DNA of 58,011 bases from Saprospiraceae bacterium (lineage in GTDB: Bacteria > Bacteroidota > Bacteroidia > Chitinophagales > Saprospiraceae): the NCBI GenBank assembly GCA_020630435.1, contig JAHDBJ010000005.1, positions 35,429-93,439 of the forward strand, in the 5' to 3' direction. Position 1 is the first letter of the stretch; each line of letters begins with the position of its first letter. This document shows positions 26,885 through 35,001 of the stretch, in pieces. The notes below the pieces were generated by a model that worked only from the letters and a program-made list of their open reading frames with translations, ran no database searches and was not told the origin of the DNA. Made by a program: the position numbers and the translations under genes.

Positions 26885-27652
26885 ATGAGTCACGAAATAA
26901 AGGAAGAAGATAATTTTAAATATCTTGAAGTTGGATTACAAGACGGAGAAGTACTCCTACTTTTACACGGTTTATTTGGTGCTTTAAGTAATTTTGAAGG
27001 CATCATTCAACATTTCCAAAAAACACATAAGGTCGTTGTACCTTTACTCCCCATTTTTGAACTCCCCATTCGAGAGGTATCCGTTAGCGGATTGGTAGAA
27101 CATGTTTCGGCGTTTGTAGAGTTTAAAAAATTTGACAAAGTCCATGTTTTAGGAAATTCTCTGGGAGGTCATATTACCCTTTTATATGTTCTTGCAAATC
27201 CTGAAAAGATTGAATCTGTTATTTTAACAGGAAGTTCAGGCTTGTTTGAAAGTGCAATGGGTTCTACCTTTCCTAAACGAGGGGATTATGAGTACATCCG
27301 TACAAAAACACAAGCAACTTTCTACGATCCAACTGTTGCTACAAAAGAATTAATAGACGAAGTCTTTGATATTGTTAATGATCGAAATAAAGCCATAAGA
27401 ATCGTTGCGACAGCAAAATCGGCTGTTCGACATAATCTAGGAGATAAACTCCATCAAATTAAAGCTCCCACCCTATTAATCTGGGGACGGGAAGATACTG
27501 TAACACCAGCATTTGTAGGTGAAAAGTTTAATGAACTCATCGAATCCTCTAAGTTAATCTTTGTAGAACAATGTGGTCATGCCCCTATGATGGAAAGACC
27601 TAAAATATTCAATGATCATCTAGAAACATTCTTAAACGAATTAAAAGACTAA
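26885..27652 (+). CDS. Alpha/beta-fold hydrolase
   Basis: A 255-residue hydrolase. The nucleophile elbow is GNSLGG (within HVLGNSLGGHITLLYV), the oxyanion loop is LLLHGLFGALSNF, the acid is the Asp of WGREDTVTP, and the His lies in EQCGHAPMMERP. The whole catalytic triad is therefore present. The substrate is not predictable; close relatives include C-C bond hydrolases and esterases. A GTG at 26807 could extend the protein by 26 residues, but that stretch contains a promoter-like element and no signal peptide, so ATG 26885 is used. The SUI1-like gene follows after 19 bp and is probably co-transcribed. Confidence 0.9.
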   Translation: MSHEIKEEDNFKYLEVGLQDGEVLLLLHGLFGALSNFEGIIQHFQKTHKVVVPLLPIFELPIREVSVSGLVEHVSAFVEFKKFDKVHVLGNSLGGHITLLYVLANPEKIESVILTGSSGLFESAMGSTFPKRGDYEYIRTKTQATFYDPTVATKELIDEVFDIVNDRNKAIRIVATAKSAVRHNLGDKLHQIKAPTLLIWGREDTVTPAFVGEKFNELIESSKLIFVEQCGHAPMMERPKIFNDHLETFLNELKD

Positions 27653-27671
27653 TTATACTATAAATTTTAGT

Positions 27672-28016
27672 ATGGGTAAAAATAAAAAACCTGATGATTT
27701 TGGTTTTGTTTTTTCAACGAATCCTAACTTTCAATTTCAAAATGAACATGAGGAAGCAACAACGCTTGAACCTCAACAACAACAACTTAAAGTTTGGATA
27801 GATCGGAAAAAACGTAAAGGCAAAGAAGTAACCTTAATAACTGGGTTTATTGGTACAGAGGAAGCTCTAAAGGCACTAGGGAAATTTTTAAAAACAAAAT
27901 GTGGTGTAGGGGGAAGTACTAAAGATGGAGAAATCATCATTCAGGGTAATAAAAGAGATAAAGTCATAGAATTATTACTCAAAGAAGGTTATAAAGCTAA
28001 AAAAGCTGGAGGCTAG
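27672..28016 (+). CDS. SUI1/YciH-family translation initiation factor-like protein
   Basis: A 114-residue protein with a SUI1 (eIF1) domain in residues about 38-110: QQLKVWIDRKKRKGKEVTLI, followed by ITGFIGTEEALKALGKFLKT and KCGVGGSTKDGEIIIQGNKR. The GVGG turn and the closing IQGNKRDKVIELL are family hallmarks. Bacterial members (YciH) influence start-codon selection in some species, but the role here is inferred from the family. The N-terminal 37 residues are polar and low in structure. It lies 19 bp after the hydrolase gene and converges on pgi. Confidence 0.93.
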   Translation: MGKNKKPDDFGFVFSTNPNFQFQNEHEEATTLEPQQQQLKVWIDRKKRKGKEVTLITGFIGTEEALKALGKFLKTKCGVGGSTKDGEIIIQGNKRDKVIELLLKEGYKAKKAGG

Positions 28017-28049
28017 AAAAAATATATCTATCCTCCAAAAAACATCTTT

Positions 28050-29702
28050 TTATTCCCTCATTTTTTTATATGTATTAATTAACCCATTAGTAGAACTATC
28101 ATGGCTCGTTACCTGTTCTTTTCCATCTAATTCAGGTAATATCTTTTTAGCCAATTGCTTTCCTAGTTCTACTCCCCACTGATCAAAGCTCAAAATATTC
28201 CAAATTATTCCTTGCACATAAATTTTATGCTCATATAGAGCAATCAAACTTCCCAAAACATAAGGATTAACCTTTTTAACCAATATCGAATTCGTTGGTT
28301 TATTACCTTTAAAAATTTTGAATGGTGTCAAATAAGCTATTTCTTCTGAGGACTTTCCCGCAGTTCTCAATTCTTCCTGAACTGTTGCAATATCCTTTCC
28401 TTTCATTAAAGCCTCCGTCTGAGCAAAGAAGTTAGATAATAATTTTGGATGATGGTCTCCTAGTGCGTTATGACTATTTGCAGCAGCAATAAAATCACAA
28501 GGAATTAACTTCGTTCCTTGATGAATTAATTGATAAAAAGCGTGCTGTCCATTAGTCCCTGGTTCACCCCAAATAATTGGTCCTGTCTGATAATCAACTT
28601 CCTTTCCATCTCTATCTACATATTTGCCATTACTTTCCATATTCCCTTGTTGGAAATAAGCCGCAAAACGATGTAAATATTGATCATAAGGCAAAATAGC
28701 TTCTGATTCCGCACCAAAAAAATTATTATACCAAATCCCGATTAGTCCTAGAAGAACAGGCATATTCTCTTTTAAATTAGCTGTCCTGAAATGCTCATCC
28801 ATAGCATGCATCCCTTCTAATAATTGTTGAAAATGTTCAAAACCTATTGTACAAGCAATTGGTAGACCTATAGCAGAAGACAAAGAATAACGACCACCAA
28901 CCCAACTCCAAAATTCAAACATATTATCTGTATCAATACCAAAGTTTTGTACACCTTCTTTGTTTGTAGAAATAGCCACAAAATGCCTTTTAATATGCTC
29001 TTCATCTTGTGCTGTCTTCAAAAACCATTGACGAGCCGAATAGGCATTTGTCATTGTTTCTTGAGTCGTAAATGTCTTGGAAGCGATAAAAAATAAAGTC
29101 GTTTCAGGAGAAAGTTCTTTCAAAGTCTCACTTATATGAGTTCCATCAACATTGGAAACAAAATTTATCTTTAAGTGTGGTTTCCAATAAGATTTTAATG
29201 CTTCCGTTACCATAACTGGTCCTAAATCAGATCCTCCTATTCCTATATTTACTAAATGCGTAATGGCTTTCCCTGTATATCCCTTCCATTCTCCAGAAAT
29301 AATTTGTTGACTAAAGCCCTTCATTTTTTCAAGGACAGCATTTACTTTTGGCATTACATTTTCTCCTTCTACCTCAATGGAACGATTAGAACGATTACGC
29401 AGTGCAATATGTAGCACTGCTCTCTGTTCTGTTTCATTAATAACAGCTCCTGAAAACATTTTTCTAATCCCATCTTTTAAAGCACATTCTTCGGCTAATT
29501 CCTCTAATAGATTTAAAGTCTCTACTGTAAGAATATTTTTGGAATAGTCTAGGAGTATATCCTCAAAACGGAGAGAAAATTCGTCAAAGCGTTGCGTGTT
29601 TTGAGTAAATAATTTTTTCATCTCAACTCCATGCATCGTCTCATAATGAGCTTGCAATTTTTCCCAAGCTACTGTTTTTGTAGGATTTATTCTCGTCAGC
29701 AT
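28050..29702 (-). CDS. pgi: Glucose-6-phosphate isomerase
   Basis: A 550-residue enzyme interconverting glucose 6-phosphate and fructose 6-phosphate in glycolysis and gluconeogenesis. Signatures are [35 protein letters not shown] and [20 protein letters not shown], the last bearing the His of the active site. The C-terminal [17 protein letters not shown] is the PGI signature 2. The length is that of the long, E. coli/eukaryotic-type enzyme. It stands alone, with its own promoter at 29730-29761. Confidence 0.97.
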   Translation of the reverse strand: MLTRINPTKTVAWEKLQAHYETMHGVEMKKLFTQNTQRFDEFSLRFEDILLDYSKNILTVETLNLLEELAEECALKDGIRKMFSGAVINETEQRAVLHIALRNRSNRSIEVEGENVMPKVNAVLEKMKGFSQQIISGEWKGYTGKAITHLVNIGIGGSDLGPVMVTEALKSYWKPHLKINFVSNVDGTHISETLKELSPETTLFFIASKTFTTQETMTNAYSARQWFLKTAQDEEHIKRHFVAISTNKEGVQNFGIDTDNMFEFWSWVGGRYSLSSAIGLPIACTIGFEHFQQLLEGMHAMDEHFRTANLKENMPVLLGLIGIWYNNFFGAESEAILPYDQYLHRFAAYFQQGNMESNGKYVDRDGKEVDYQTGPIIWGEPGTNGQHAFYQLIHQGTKLIPCDFIAAANSHNALGDHHPKLLSNFFAQTEALMKGKDIATVQEELRTAGKSSEEIAYLTPFKIFKGNKPTNSILVKKVNPYVLGSLIALYEHKIYVQGIIWNILSFDQWGVELGKQLAKKILPELDGKEQVTSHDSSTNGLINTYKKMRE

Positions 29703-29729
29703 ATTTCGTTTTGTTTTCTTTTAAAAGTA

Positions 29730-29761
29730 CAAATGTAGGGATAATGGCACTTATTTTGCAA
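29730..29761 (-). promoter_or_regulatory. pgi promoter
   Basis: Minus-strand TTG (29761-29759), 21-nt spacer, TACATTTG (29737-29730): an exact match to the Bacteroidota -33/-7 pair, 28 bp upstream of the pgi ATG. Confidence 0.7.
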
Positions 29762-30133
29762 ATAGATAAAACAGATGTTTATTAAAAAACATTAAGTCTT
29801 AAATTACCCAAAAACAAATGATCTGATTTTTCTTATTTAATTGAATTCGCAAAAGTTATAGTACACATTAAAATAAGACCTATTTTATGAATAGAATAAT
29901 CAACAAATTAATGGTAGATAAGTCATTTTTTATCCCCTACTTATCGGATTATTTATATTTTTGTAAAAAATATAGAACATTATTCAGGATAAACCTCCTT
30001 ATTCCTGTAATTCTAAAACTCTAAACTTAGTTTTCTTAATTACATTGACTGTAAACAAAATTTGTTTTTGTAGGTAATTAAGAAGTCAAAAAAAGAATAC
30101 ATACCATTTTTTAAAAATACTAAAAACAGACAT
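29762..30133. other. Gene-free region upstream of the FIST gene
   Basis: AT-rich leader or promoter region. TATTTTTG at 29956-29963 fits the -7 consensus and would give the FIST gene a leader of about 165 nt. It lies within a 9-bp inverted repeat (29954-29962 with 29966-29974). A 45-codon frame at 29887-30024 has no recognisable features. Confidence 0.4.
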
Positions 30134-31267
30134 ATGAAAATTCAACAAAATACTTGGACTGCTAATAGCGGATGGGAACAAGAAGTTAGTCCAAATGAAA
30201 CCCAAACTTTAGTATTAGCATTTGGCAACCGTTATGTACTCGAAGACGCTAACCGTTTTGAAGAAATTAAAACAATGTATCCCAATAGTGATATTGTAAT
30301 AAACTCAACATCAGGAGAGATTATTGGACAAAGTGTTTTAGATGATTCAATTGTATTGACTTCAATCACTTTTGAAAAGTCTTCTTATAAAATAGCTTCA
30401 ACAACAATAGACGAAAATAAAGATAGTTACCAAGCAGGGAAAAACTTAATCGCCCAACTACCTACAGAAGGATTAAGACACATTTTTATTATCTCCGATG
30501 GTAGTAGTGTAAACGGTAGTGAATTAACACGTTCCTTTAACGAAAATCTAGATAGTTCCATTACCACTACAGGGGGACTAGCAGGAGATGATGCCCGATT
30601 TGAAAAAACACTTGTAGGATATAATAGTGCCCCCACCTCAGGAAATATTCTCGCTATTGGATTATATGGTGAATCCTTAAGTGTAGGTTATGGTTCTGTA
30701 GGAGGTTGGGATACTTTTGGTCCCAAAAGAACCATTACAAAATCTGATAATAATGTCCTATATGAAATGGATGGAAAATCTGCACTTGAGCTTTATAAGC
30801 AATATTTAGGCGATAAAGCACAAGGCTTGCCTGGTACAGCATTGCTTTTTCCCCTAAGCCTTAATATAGAAGGTGCTGATAAATCTTTAGTTCGTACAAT
30901 TCTATCGGTAGATGAAACAGCACAAAGTATGACTTTTGCAGGAAATATTCCAGAAGGGGCAACCGCTCAATTGATGAAAGCCAATTTTGATAAAATTATT
31001 GATGGTGCTTTTGAAGCTGCGGAAGACAGTACCTCACAGTTAGGTGTTCCTAAGCCTCAACTTGCTATACTCGTGAGTTGTGTCGGTAGAAAACTAATAT
31101 TAGATCAACGAGTAGAAGAAGAAGTGGAAAGTGTCGTAGAAGTTGTAGGCGATCAAGTACCTATTACTGGCTTTTATTCTTATGGAGAATTGTCTCCTTT
31201 TGCTGGTTTTCATAATTGTGAATTGCACAACCAAACAATGACCATTACACTACTGGGAGAAAACTAG
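30134..31267 (+). CDS. FIST-domain signal-sensing protein
   Basis: A 377-residue soluble protein with FIST_N (about residues 25-205; ISDGSSVNGSELTRSFNENL; TTGGLAGDDARFEKTLV) followed by FIST_C (about 215-365; ALELYKQYLGDKAQG; QLAILVSCVGRKLILDQRVE; PITGFYSYGELSPF). FIST proteins occur beside or fused to signal-transduction modules and are thought to bind small ligands such as amino acids. Here the domain is a stand-alone protein with no kinase, methyl-accepting or cyclase domain fused. A PAS-histidine kinase gene begins 95 bp downstream, past a hairpin, followed by a receiver protein, so the FIST protein may feed ligand information to that kinase. That link is inference. Confidence 0.93.
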   Translation: MKIQQNTWTANSGWEQEVSPNETQTLVLAFGNRYVLEDANRFEEIKTMYPNSDIVINSTSGEIIGQSVLDDSIVLTSITFEKSSYKIASTTIDENKDSYQAGKNLIAQLPTEGLRHIFIISDGSSVNGSELTRSFNENLDSSITTTGGLAGDDARFEKTLVGYNSAPTSGNILAIGLYGESLSVGYGSVGGWDTFGPKRTITKSDNNVLYEMDGKSALELYKQYLGDKAQGLPGTALLFPLSLNIEGADKSLVRTILSVDETAQSMTFAGNIPEGATAQLMKANFDKIIDGAFEAAEDSTSQLGVPKPQLAILVSCVGRKLILDQRVEEEVESVVEVVGDQVPITGFYSYGELSPFAGFHNCELHNQTMTITLLGEN

Positions 31268-31296
31268 AATGCAAGAAATATACCATATTTATACCG

Positions 31297-31328
31297 AACA
31301 AAAAGCTATTAAGCTACTTTTTGTTTGT
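31297..31328 (+). terminator. Hairpin with T-run between the FIST and kinase genes
   Basis: Stem AACAAAAAG (31297-31305) with CTTTTTGTT (31317-31325), 11-nt loop, T-rich 3' side. It lies 30 bp after the FIST stop codon and 38 bp before the kinase start, so the two genes may be only partly coupled. Confidence 0.6.
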
Positions 31329-31362
31329 TTCTGTTCTTTAAAAAACAGATTTAAAATTATTT

Positions 31363-32808
31363 ATGAATAGATTACTGGCTAGGCAAATACGACGACATCT
31401 TGGAGGTATTGAAAATGTTCCCAAACATATGATGCCGCTCTTTGAAGCAATTGAACGCTCTTATAATCATTATGAAGAAGATCGAATCTTAATAGAAAGA
31501 TCCCTTGAAATTAGTTCAGAGGAGCTAAATGAGAGCAATACCAAAATTCTCGAAGAAGCTGCAAAAAATAAAAAAGTATTAGAAAAATTACGAGAATCTT
31601 TAAATACGCTATTGTCTTTAGAAGCCGAAGAGTTACAAATAAAACCTAATCAAGAAGACGCAGAAGATGTATTAAAGCTCATCGAGTTAATACAAATTCA
31701 GTCTAAACGTATCAAAGAGGTAGAAGAAGATATTTTACTTGTCCGTAATTTTATCAACCAATCGAATGATGCAATTACAGTAACTAACGAAGATGGGTTT
31801 ATTGTTTTTGCAAACGAAAATGCGAACAATTTCTTAGAAGGAAGAGACAAATCAAAGGAAATTTTCAATCTAAATATTTATAATATTGATGGACATTTTC
31901 AAAATAAAGAATACTGGGTTTTATTAACAAGTGGATTGCAAGAAAATGAAAGTATAACACTTGAAGCCATTCAATATGCTTGTAATGAAAAAATAGCACC
32001 AATCCCTGTTGAAATTATTATAAAAGCAATTAATGTAAATCATAAAAAATATTTTATTAGTGTCGCAAGAGATATTACAGTACGCATTAAAGCAGCTGCT
32101 CGACAAAGGGAGTTGATCAATAGTTTGAAAATCGCCAACGAAGAACTAGAAAACTTTGCATACATTGTATCTCATGATCTAAAGGCACCACTTAGAGGTA
32201 TAGGCTCTTTAACAGGATGGCTAACAGATGATTATGCCCATCTGATGGATGATGATGGTAAAAATCATCTAAAACTCTTAAAAGTTCGGGTTAAAAGAAT
32301 GCATAATCTGATTGAAGGAATTCTTCAATATTCTAGAATAGGGCGTGTAGTTGGTAATAAAAATAACCTCAATCTCAATAGATTAATAGAAGAAATAGAA
32401 GAAATGCTCGATACACGTCAAAATTTAAACCTAACTATTCTACAGTTACTTCCTACAATATATAATGAGGAAACACCTATAAGACAAATATTTCAAAATC
32501 TTATCAGTAATGCGATTAAATATAACGATAAAGAAACTTGTATCGTCGACATAGATTTTAAAGATCTCGACACACATTGGCAGTTCTCCGTCAAAGATAA
32601 TGGTCCAGGTATTGATAAAAAATACCACCAGAAAATTTTTAAAATCTTCCAAACGTTAACTTCCAAAGATACTTTTGAGAGTACAGGTATCGGATTGACA
32701 ATTATCAAAAAAATTATAGAATACAATAAAGGAAAAATCTGGGTAGAATCGGAAATGGGTATAGGCTGTACATTTTTCTTTACTTTAGCAAAGAATATCC
32801 AAAAATAG
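31363..32808 (+). CDS. Cytoplasmic PAS-containing sensor histidine kinase
   Basis: A 481-residue kinase without membrane segments. Residues about 1-125 are helical and coiled-coil-like (ISSEELNESNTKILEEAAKN). A PAS domain follows at about 126-235 (NDAITVTNEDGFIVFANENA). The HisKA dimerisation domain has the phosphorylated His at residue 271 in IVSHDLKAPLRGIGSL. The HATPase_c domain has an N box (ISNAIKYND), G1 (DNGPGID) and G2 (STGIGLTIIKK). The HDLKAPL type of H box is shared with phytochrome-like kinases that pair with Rcp1-type receivers, and such a receiver gene follows 107 bp downstream. It probably phosphorylates that protein. The upstream FIST gene could supply the signal. Confidence 0.93.
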   Translation: MNRLLARQIRRHLGGIENVPKHMMPLFEAIERSYNHYEEDRILIERSLEISSEELNESNTKILEEAAKNKKVLEKLRESLNTLLSLEAEELQIKPNQEDAEDVLKLIELIQIQSKRIKEVEEDILLVRNFINQSNDAITVTNEDGFIVFANENANNFLEGRDKSKEIFNLNIYNIDGHFQNKEYWVLLTSGLQENESITLEAIQYACNEKIAPIPVEIIIKAINVNHKKYFISVARDITVRIKAAARQRELINSLKIANEELENFAYIVSHDLKAPLRGIGSLTGWLTDDYAHLMDDDGKNHLKLLKVRVKRMHNLIEGILQYSRIGRVVGNKNNLNLNRLIEEIEEMLDTRQNLNLTILQLLPTIYNEETPIRQIFQNLISNAIKYNDKETCIVDIDFKDLDTHWQFSVKDNGPGIDKKYHQKIFKIFQTLTSKDTFESTGIGLTIIKKIIEYNKGKIWVESEMGIGCTFFFTLAKNIQK

Positions 32809-32915
32809 CCAAGTTAATTTATAATCTTACATATAGTCCTAGTTAAATAATCACTTACAACTTGTTTGCTAATACTATATGCATTATTTTTAGTATATTG
32901 TAAATTCATTTTAAA

Positions 32916-33344
32916 ATGGAAAAAAATATGTTAGATAGTAATCGCCCTATTCTTTTAGTAGAAGATGATGAGGTGGATGTAATGACAGTAAAGCGAGCTG
33001 CCAAAATTATAAAAATTAAAAACCCAATTCATCATGCAGGAGATGGAGAGGCTGCACTTGAATATTTAGAAGAGAATGAAGGCAAGATTCCTTGTATTAT
33101 CATTCTTGATATCAATATGCCTAGAATGAATGGGATAGAATTTCTGAAAATTATTAAAGAAGATGATCGTTTCAAACGAATTCCAGTCATCGTCTTAACA
33201 ACATCAAAAGAACAACAAGATCGATACGAAACATTCAATCTAAGTGTAGCAGGTTATATGTTAAAACCTGTCGATTACGATCAATTTGTAGAGATTATGG
33301 ATACTATAAAAAAATATTGGTCACTTAGCGAATTTGCAGATTAA
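32916..33344 (+). CDS. Rcp1-type single-domain response regulator
   Basis: A 142-residue protein consisting of one receiver domain and nothing else. The acidic pocket is VEDDEVD (residues 15-21), the phosphoacceptor is D65 in LDINMPRMNG, the conserved Thr/Ser is in VLTTSKEQQD, and the Lys is in MLKPVDYDQF. The LVEDDEVDVMTVKRA start and the C-terminal IKKYWSLSEF tail are typical of the phytochrome-response regulator Rcp1 group, which has no DNA-binding output. It probably acts as a phosphate relay between the kinase upstream and another partner, for example the hybrid kinase 1.7 kb downstream with its HPt domain. That link is inference. Confidence 0.93.
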   Translation: MEKNMLDSNRPILLVEDDEVDVMTVKRAAKIIKIKNPIHHAGDGEAALEYLEENEGKIPCIIILDINMPRMNGIEFLKIIKEDDRFKRIPVIVLTTSKEQQDRYETFNLSVAGYMLKPVDYDQFVEIMDTIKKYWSLSEFAD

Positions 33345-33388
33345 TTACCATCATATTCCAGACTATTCTTTCTTAAACTATTTCCATG

Positions 33389-33409
33389 GAAGTGTATACC
33401 TTACACTTC
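33389..33409 (+). terminator. Short hairpin after the receiver gene
   Basis: Perfect 8-bp stem GAAGTGTA (33389-33396) with TACACTTC (33402-33409), 5-nt loop, 45 bp after the receiver stop codon. There is no T-run, so it may be a processing or stability structure rather than a terminator. Confidence 0.4.
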
Positions 33410-33516
33410 TAAATGGTAAATACTAAACATAAACATCTAAGTTATTTTTATAATTAAAAAATACAATATAGTAGACCATCTATATTGTTCCTATTTTATA
33501 GAATTTTAGTAAGACT

Positions 33517-34533
33517 ATGGACTGCTTACTCAAGATAAGTAAAAACAATATTATTCTAAATGCAAATCCTAAAGCTTGTGAATTGCTTAAGGTACCACTA
33601 AATGAGCTAATCAATAATCCAATTGATTCCATTTTTGAAGCTCAAGAGTTAAACATTTGGATTCAACTAAAAGAACGACACATCAAAGGATTGCCTTCTG
33701 AATTTGCTTGTATCACAGGTAACCAAGCGGCAGATATTCATATCAATGGCATTTTCAGCTATGATCCTCTTTCAAACGAACTATCTTTCCTATTTGAATC
33801 CTTAGATAAAGAAAAAGTAAATATCAATAAAAAACTTCAAAACATTTCTCAAGAATTCAATGACTTTGCTTATATCATCTCCCATGATCTCAATGCCCCC
33901 ATTCGTGCTATTAAAACACTTGCCACTTGGATTCGACAAGATAACTTTGATAAAATAGATGAGGATGGAAAACAACAATTACAGTTACTCGATAAAAAAG
34001 TAAGTGTACTTGAAAGTTTAATAACTGGCGTACTAGAATACTCTAGAATTGGTCGTTTCACACAACCTGATACTATCTTTACACTAAAAGATATATTTAT
34101 ACAAATTATAACAGATGTTGAAAACCCTCATAATATACCAATTCTACTTCCCCAAACATTCCCCCATATCAATGCTGATAGGATAAGAATTTACCAACTT
34201 TTTCTATATCTCGTTGATAATGCCATCCGATATAATAACAAGAACGAGAATGGACAAATAGAAATTAATTATTCAATAGAAAATACATATTTCCAAATTG
34301 AGGTTAAAGATAATGGAGAAGGCATTGAGACTAGGCATTACGAAAAGGTTTTTCAGATATTTCGAAAGCTCCATTCTGATGACTCCAGAACAGGGATAGG
34401 TTTAACACTAGCTAAAAAAATTGCTCGATTATACCAAGGTAGTATTCAAATAGAGAGCCAAGTTGGTTTACATACAATTGTAACTGTTAAATTTCCCAAA
34501 AAAATACTAGTGACTACGAACACAAATTTGTAA
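33517..34533 (+). CDS. Second cytoplasmic PAS-histidine kinase
   Basis: A 338-residue kinase without membrane segments. A compact PAS-like domain occupies residues 1-95 (ISKNNIILNANPKACELLKV). HisKA has H123 in IISHDLNAPIRAIKTL. The HATPase_c has an N box (VDNAIRYNN), G1 (DNGEGIE) and G2 (RTGIGLTLAKK), all intact. It resembles the kinase 0.7 kb upstream in the H box and in the SRIGR segment after it, which suggests an old duplication with loss of the N-terminal helices. No receiver gene follows directly, so it may share the receiver at 32916 or signal to the hybrid at 35002. There is no membrane anchor or extracellular sensor. Confidence 0.92.
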   Translation: MDCLLKISKNNIILNANPKACELLKVPLNELINNPIDSIFEAQELNIWIQLKERHIKGLPSEFACITGNQAADIHINGIFSYDPLSNELSFLFESLDKEKVNINKKLQNISQEFNDFAYIISHDLNAPIRAIKTLATWIRQDNFDKIDEDGKQQLQLLDKKVSVLESLITGVLEYSRIGRFTQPDTIFTLKDIFIQIITDVENPHNIPILLPQTFPHINADRIRIYQLFLYLVDNAIRYNNKNENGQIEINYSIENTYFQIEVKDNGEGIETRHYEKVFQIFRKLHSDDSRTGIGLTLAKKIARLYQGSIQIESQVGLHTIVTVKFPKKILVTTNTNL

Positions 34534-34957
34534 TTCAGACTGATTATTTTTATATTTGCTCTAGCTCGGTCAGTTATCTCATGTTGTAAATTGTACTTCC
34601 CCCCATTTGTAAGTATAATCTTACCTAATCATTATCTTTTTATACTTTCTAGCCTAAGCACTCAATGGGGGAAATTATCCCTCTGCTAGACTGTAAAGTC
34701 ATTCAAAACCAATTTTTAATAAACTAATTTGACTCCATTTATATTTTTTAATGCTTTAAGAGGAGTATTCATAATATTTTGACAAATATTTAAGTTATTA
34801 TACACATCATTAATATTAAAAAAAATAATATACAAAAATAAAACATAGAGAGACGTAATTTTTAGAATTCAAATTAGAGCTTACAGAAGTAATATTAAAA
34901 TAAAAAACATATCAATTTCTGTCAGCCATTATATAATTATTTCACACTAATTTTTAT
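34534..34957. other. Gene-free region with overlapping inverted repeats
   Basis: Between the second kinase and the hybrid kinase. A C-rich block near 34598-34607 and a G-rich block near 34665-34672 are complementary over about 9-10 bases. GTAAG/CTTAC (from 34609) nests inside, and TCTAGC/GCTAGA flanks the G-rich arm (from 34649 and near 34686). The helices cannot all form at once. No coding frame of convincing quality is present. Confidence 0.35.
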
Positions 34958-34965
34958 TATTTTTG
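34958..34965 (+). promoter_or_regulatory. Putative -7 element of the hybrid kinase promoter
   Basis: TATTTTTG fits TAnnTTTG and lies 36 bp upstream of the hybrid kinase ATG. No exact TTG at -33. It suggests that the hybrid is transcribed separately from the genes before it. Confidence 0.45.
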
Positions 34966-35001
34966 GAATAATTATATCCTAAAAGACATACACTACGTGA
35001 G

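Noticed and set aside
29887-30024. 45-codon frame starting with ATG upstream of the FIST gene
   Set aside because: No recognisable motif, no supporting spacing to a neighbour, and a promoter-like element falls inside it; frames of this length are expected by chance in AT-rich DNA.
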